Part shown: piece after piece, positions 23,296 through 23,824 of the stretch | Layout of the letters: each line of letters begins with the position of its first letter | Numbering within the stretch: position 1 is the first letter of the stretch | Notes under the pieces: generated by a model | What the model was told of the DNA's origin: nothing | The model's database searches: none | What the model saw: the letters and a program-made list of their open reading frames with translations, nothing else | Assembly (NCBI GenBank): GCA_037969195.1 | Contig: JBBKWZ010000285.1 | Span: 1 to 23,824 of the forward strand | Length of the DNA: 23,824 nt | Direction of reading: 5' to 3' | DNA from: JAHEJB01 sp037969195 | GTDB lineage: Bacteria; Bacteroidota; Rhodothermia; Rhodothermales; Rubricoccaceae | Made by a program: the position numbers and the translations under genes

Positions 23296-23329
23296 CAAAC
23301 AAAAAGGGCGCGCCTGGAAAGACGCGCCC
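23296..23329 (-). terminator. Intrinsic terminator of exbD
   Basis: On the minus strand GGGCGCG pairs with CGCGCCC (bases 23323-23329 and 23306-23312) around a 10-base loop and is followed directly by TTTTTGTTTG. It lies 22 bases past the exbD stop and is the clearest terminator in the window, separating exbD from the isocitrate dehydrogenase operon. Confidence 0.85.
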
Positions 23330-23351
23330 TGGAACTTACCGCTACTCCTAA

Positions 23352-23804
23352 TCAGGAATTGATTTCGCGGGTCGTTGAGTAGTTGATACGGAGCGTTTCG
23401 GCCTCGCGAAGTTCAGCCTGAATATCGTACAGGAGCCCGGTTTCTACCTCTTTGTCGACCCGCATGGAGATGATCATCTGCGGTTCTTCCAGCACCTTGC
23501 GATACATGATGTTGCGGATCTCATTCAGGTCGTCGACTATCGCATCATCGATCTGCACAGCATCCTCTCCGGGTTGGGCACCTTCCAACAGCTCCGGCCC
23601 AACGTAGATGTACGAAACCAGGCGTTTCTGCTCAATCTTTTCGACAGCTTCAGCGGCAGGTAGCGAAGTCCGTACCAGCAATTCGGTCTCCCGCATGACG
23701 GTCGTGACCATAAAGAAGATCAGCAGCATGAAGATGATATCCGGCAGCGAAGCTGTCGGGATCGACTCCTTTGTGTTTGATTTCTTTTTAAAATGCGTAG
23801 ACAT
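23352..23804 (-). CDS. exbD: ExbD/TolR family biopolymer transport protein
   Basis: ExbD forms with ExbB a proton-driven inner-membrane complex that energises outer-membrane transport through TonB, or, as TolR, envelope constriction. The 150-residue protein has a short cytoplasmic N-terminus, one transmembrane segment (about 20-38, SLPDIIFMLLIFFMV) carrying the essential proton-carrying Asp22, and a periplasmic domain of about 110 residues. The periplasmic part contains ISMRVDKEVETGLLYDIQAEL, matching the family's conserved region, and is slightly longer than usual through an acidic loop around GAQPGEDAVQIDD. The start ATG at 23804 has a Shine-Dalgarno site. Partners (exbB, tonB or a second exbD) must lie to the right, outside the window; none is on the left. 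Confidence 0.93.
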   Translation of the reverse strand: MSTHFKKKSNTKESIPTASLPDIIFMLLIFFMVTTVMRETELLVRTSLPAAEAVEKIEQKRLVSYIYVGPELLEGAQPGEDAVQIDDAIVDDLNEIRNIMYRKVLEEPQMIISMRVDKEVETGLLYDIQAELREAETLRINYSTTREINS

Positions 23805-23808
23805 GCGT

Positions 23809-23814
23809 CTCCTT
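23809..23814 (-). promoter_or_regulatory. Ribosome-binding site of exbD
   Basis: AAGGAG on the minus strand lies four bases before the exbD ATG. It is the strongest Shine-Dalgarno sequence in the window, where most starts have none, and it fixes the exbD start. Confidence 0.65.
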
Positions 23815-23824
23815 GCTTATTTAC

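Overview
The window reads as chromosomal DNA from a bacterium of the Bacteroidota/Rhodothermota side of the tree, perhaps Rhodothermales-like (the exact order is inference). The pointers are a PorZ-like protein, which belongs to the type IX secretion system (T9SS), several secreted proteins with T9SS-style C-terminal sorting domains, the lineage-typical small families DUF4837, DUF4296 and DUF4293, weak or absent Shine-Dalgarno sequences at most starts, and moderately GC-rich DNA. No phage, transposon, CRISPR or plasmid feature was seen. No stretch longer than 300 bases lacks a gene; the longest gaps are 5071-5338 and 19422-19703, and both hold hairpins.

Layout. 1-5070 (+): the C-terminal part of a giant NdvB-like cyclic beta-glucan synthase/GH94 protein that begins outside the window. 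5339-5508 (-): tRNA-Glu and tRNA-His. 5588-8517 (-): porZ-like gene and ribH (riboflavin pathway). 8654-9906 (+): trpG and trpF. 10001-12393 (+): a DUF4837 lipoprotein, a stand-alone AtuA C-terminal-type domain, a DUF4296-like lipoprotein and a one-domain asparaginase homologue. 12496-17314 (+): three tandem paralogous secreted choice-of-anchor-B beta-propeller proteins. 17433-19421 (-): RecQ helicase of the short Bacteroidota architecture. 19704-20735 (+): family 2 glycosyltransferase, preceded by a run of hairpins ending in a strong terminator-like stem. 20846-23209 (-): an operon-like set of EamA transporter, DUF4293 membrane protein and an NAD-type isocitrate dehydrogenase. 23352-23804 (-): exbD, followed by a clear intrinsic terminator.

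How the parts relate. PorZ is a surface component of the T9SS pathway, and the three tandem propeller proteins carry signal peptides and C-terminal domains of the kind that pathway handles. The window therefore holds both a secretion component and likely cargo, although the genes are not in one operon. The propeller triplet is the most intriguing element: all three copies keep five histidines in blade-like contexts and six cysteines, while the third copy has a remodelled C-terminus. The other genes are ordinary housekeeping (tryptophan, riboflavin, TCA cycle, DNA repair, envelope energisation).
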